Positions 6,949 to 7,763 of a stretch of 7,763 nt of DNA are shown piece by piece (the stretch's first letter is position 1; each line of letters opens with the position of its first letter). This DNA comes from Clostridia bacterium. GTDB taxonomy: Bacteria > Bacillota > Clostridia > Oscillospirales > Acutalibacteraceae. A program made the position numbers and the translations under genes. The stretch spans positions 1 through 7,763 of the forward strand of contig CAAGHB010000085.1 of assembly GCA_900769535.1 (NCBI GenBank). The letters run 5' to 3'. The notes beneath the pieces were generated by a model. The model made no database searches and was not told the origin of the DNA. It saw nothing but the letters and a program-made list of their open reading frames with translations.

Positions 6949-7100
6949 AACTGTAAAAATTGCCGCAACTCCGAGTCGGCGTCTATCCGTTTCAACAGCC
7001 CCTTGGTCCACTCCCTTAATTAACCCCGCAATTCATCTATTTTTACTCACCCGAACGGCAAGAATAAAGGCGCCTAATTGGGCGCAATTTATATAATCTA
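6949..7100. other. Rest of the divergent spacer: GC-richer patch with weak inverted repeats, no gene
   Basis: The divergent spacer runs from 6741 to 7177. Its left part is very AT-rich and holds the nifJ promoter; its right part holds the CNNM promoter. The middle, about 6961-7085, is visibly richer in G and C. It contains GCCG...CGGC arms near 6962-6980 that on the minus strand are followed by AATTTTT, and GCGCC/GGCGC (7070-7074 and 7081-7085). No open frame with a plausible RBS is seen. A small RNA or leader is possible but unsupported. Confidence 0.4.
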
Positions 7101-7129
7101 TTGACTTTTTACAGATTTGGTTATATAGT
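7101..7129 (+). promoter_or_regulatory. Sigma-A type promoter of the CNNM-family gene
   Basis: TTGACT (7101-7106, 5 of 6) and TATAGT (7124-7129, 5 of 6) with a 17-base spacer. Transcription would begin near 7136, about 42 nt before the ATG. The gene's RBS AGGAGG follows at 7161-7166. Confidence 0.75.
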
Positions 7130-7177
7130 TATTATGTGTATTTATATGCATTTATTTTTTAGGAGGAATTATAGAAA

Positions 7178-7763
7178 ATGGACGACCCCGGGAGTATTAT
7201 ATTAAAGGTAGTGTTGCTTTTTGCGCTTATTTTGGTAAATGCGTTTTTTGCCATGAGCGAAATGGCAATCGTAACTCTCAACGATTCAAAAATGGAAAAA
7301 ATGGCCGACGAAGGCCATAAAAAAGCGAAAAAGGTGCTTCGACTGACAGAGGATTCGTCACGATTTTTGTCAACGATTCAGGTAGGCGTTACTCTTGCAG
7401 GATTCCTTACCTCTGCCGTTGCCGCAACCTCGTTCAGCAGTATTCTTACAGCGTGGCTGACCGACCTTTTCAGCATCACGGACGGCTCGGTGAAGGGGCT
7501 TATTGCTTCATTTTCGCTTATACTGATTACTATTATAATTTCGTATTTTTCGCTGGTTCTGGGCGAACTGTTGCCAAAGAGAATTGCTATGCACAATCCC
7601 GAAAGCATCTCGTTCAGAGTGGTTGGCATACTTCTGTTTTTTAAGGCGATTATGCGTCCGATTGTAGGTCTTCTCAGCGCATCGACAAACGGAATGTTGC
7701 GCCTTTTCGGAATCAACCCGAAGGACACACCGCAGGCGGTCACCGAGGAAGAAATCAGGATGC
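7178..7763 (+). CDS. CNNM/DUF21-domain membrane protein (HlyC/CorC family), 3' end cut off by the window edge
   Basis: The visible 195 residues are the N-terminal CNNM (DUF21) transmembrane domain of the family often annotated as 'hemolysin' or CorC; characterised members are Mg2+ or other divalent-cation transporters, not toxins. Landmarks: first membrane helix about 7-30 with NAFFAMSEMA (21-30), STIQVGVTLAGFLTSA (65-80), helix about 107-128, the diagnostic GELLPKRIA (129-137) and a further hydrophobic stretch 145-170. The frame ends at T189-EEEIRM, where the linker to the usual CBS pair and the C-terminal CorC_HlyC domain should begin; these lie outside. The ATG at 7178 is preceded by AGGAGG (7161-7166) with a rather long 11-base spacing; no better start is in frame. 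It is divergent from nifJ and has its own promoter. Confidence 0.92.
   Translation, partial: MDDPGSIILKVVLLFALILVNAFFAMSEMAIVTLNDSKMEKMADEGHKKAKKVLRLTEDSSRFLSTIQVGVTLAGFLTSAVAATSFSSILTAWLTDLFSITDGSVKGLIASFSLILITIIISYFSLVLGELLPKRIAMHNPESISFRVVGILLFFKAIMRPIVGLLSASTNGMLRLFGINPKDTPQAVTEEEIRM

Noticed and set aside
6918..6956. Twelve-residue open frame after AAAGGA
   Set aside because: Very short, no clear promoter, and it simply reads through the CtsR-like box; probably chance.
7069..7085. GGCGCC...GGGCGC inverted repeat as a terminator
   Set aside because: The stem is only 5 bp and is not followed by a proper U-tract on either strand.
7092..7097. Perfect TATAAT on the plus strand before the CNNM gene
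   Set aside because: No -35 at 16-19 bases (GC-rich sequence there) and no TGn extension; the TTGACT-17-TATAGT pair just downstream is a better promoter.

Overview
The window looks like a chromosomal stretch from an anaerobic, fermentative Gram-positive bacterium of the Clostridia (Ruminococcaceae/Lachnospiraceae-like). This is inferred from a single-chain pyruvate:ferredoxin oxidoreductase, a YtrA-type GntR regulator paired with an ABC-2-like exporter, a CarD-like RNA polymerase-binding protein, AGGAGG-type ribosome binding sites, AT-rich spacers with sigma-A-type promoters, and strong intrinsic terminators. No species can be named from the sequence alone.

Layout: 1-2365 (minus strand) is a tightly packed operon read right to left: a GntR/YtrA-family repressor, an ABC ATPase that overlaps it by an ATGA, and a polytopic permease that starts directly at the ATPase stop codon and runs off the left edge. 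A consensus promoter (2430-2458) with a perfect 7-bp-arm inverted repeat (2404-2424) at the predicted transcription start points to autoregulation. At 2464-3004 lies a monocistronic CarD-like gene with its own extended -10 promoter (3082-3090) and intrinsic terminator. At 3198-6740 is nifJ (pyruvate:ferredoxin oxidoreductase, 1180 aa), also with its own promoter, strong RBS and terminator. The 437-bp spacer 6741-7177 separates divergent genes; it carries both promoters and an isolated tandem heptamer that fits the CtsR operator consensus. At 7178-7763 (plus strand) begins a CNNM/DUF21 (HlyC/CorC family) membrane protein, cut by the right edge.

How the parts relate: nifJ is central metabolism (pyruvate to acetyl-CoA, CO2 and reduced ferredoxin). 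The CarD-like protein is a general transcription factor. The GntR-ABC operon is probably a ligand-inducible exporter or envelope-stress module. The CNNM protein is probably a divalent-cation transporter. Apart from the GntR-ABC set, each gene appears to be its own transcription unit. I did not find an undescribed multi-gene system. The most noteworthy signals are regulatory: the CtsR-like box upstream of nifJ and the CNNM gene, the GntR operator, and a weak Rex-like sequence by the nifJ promoter.
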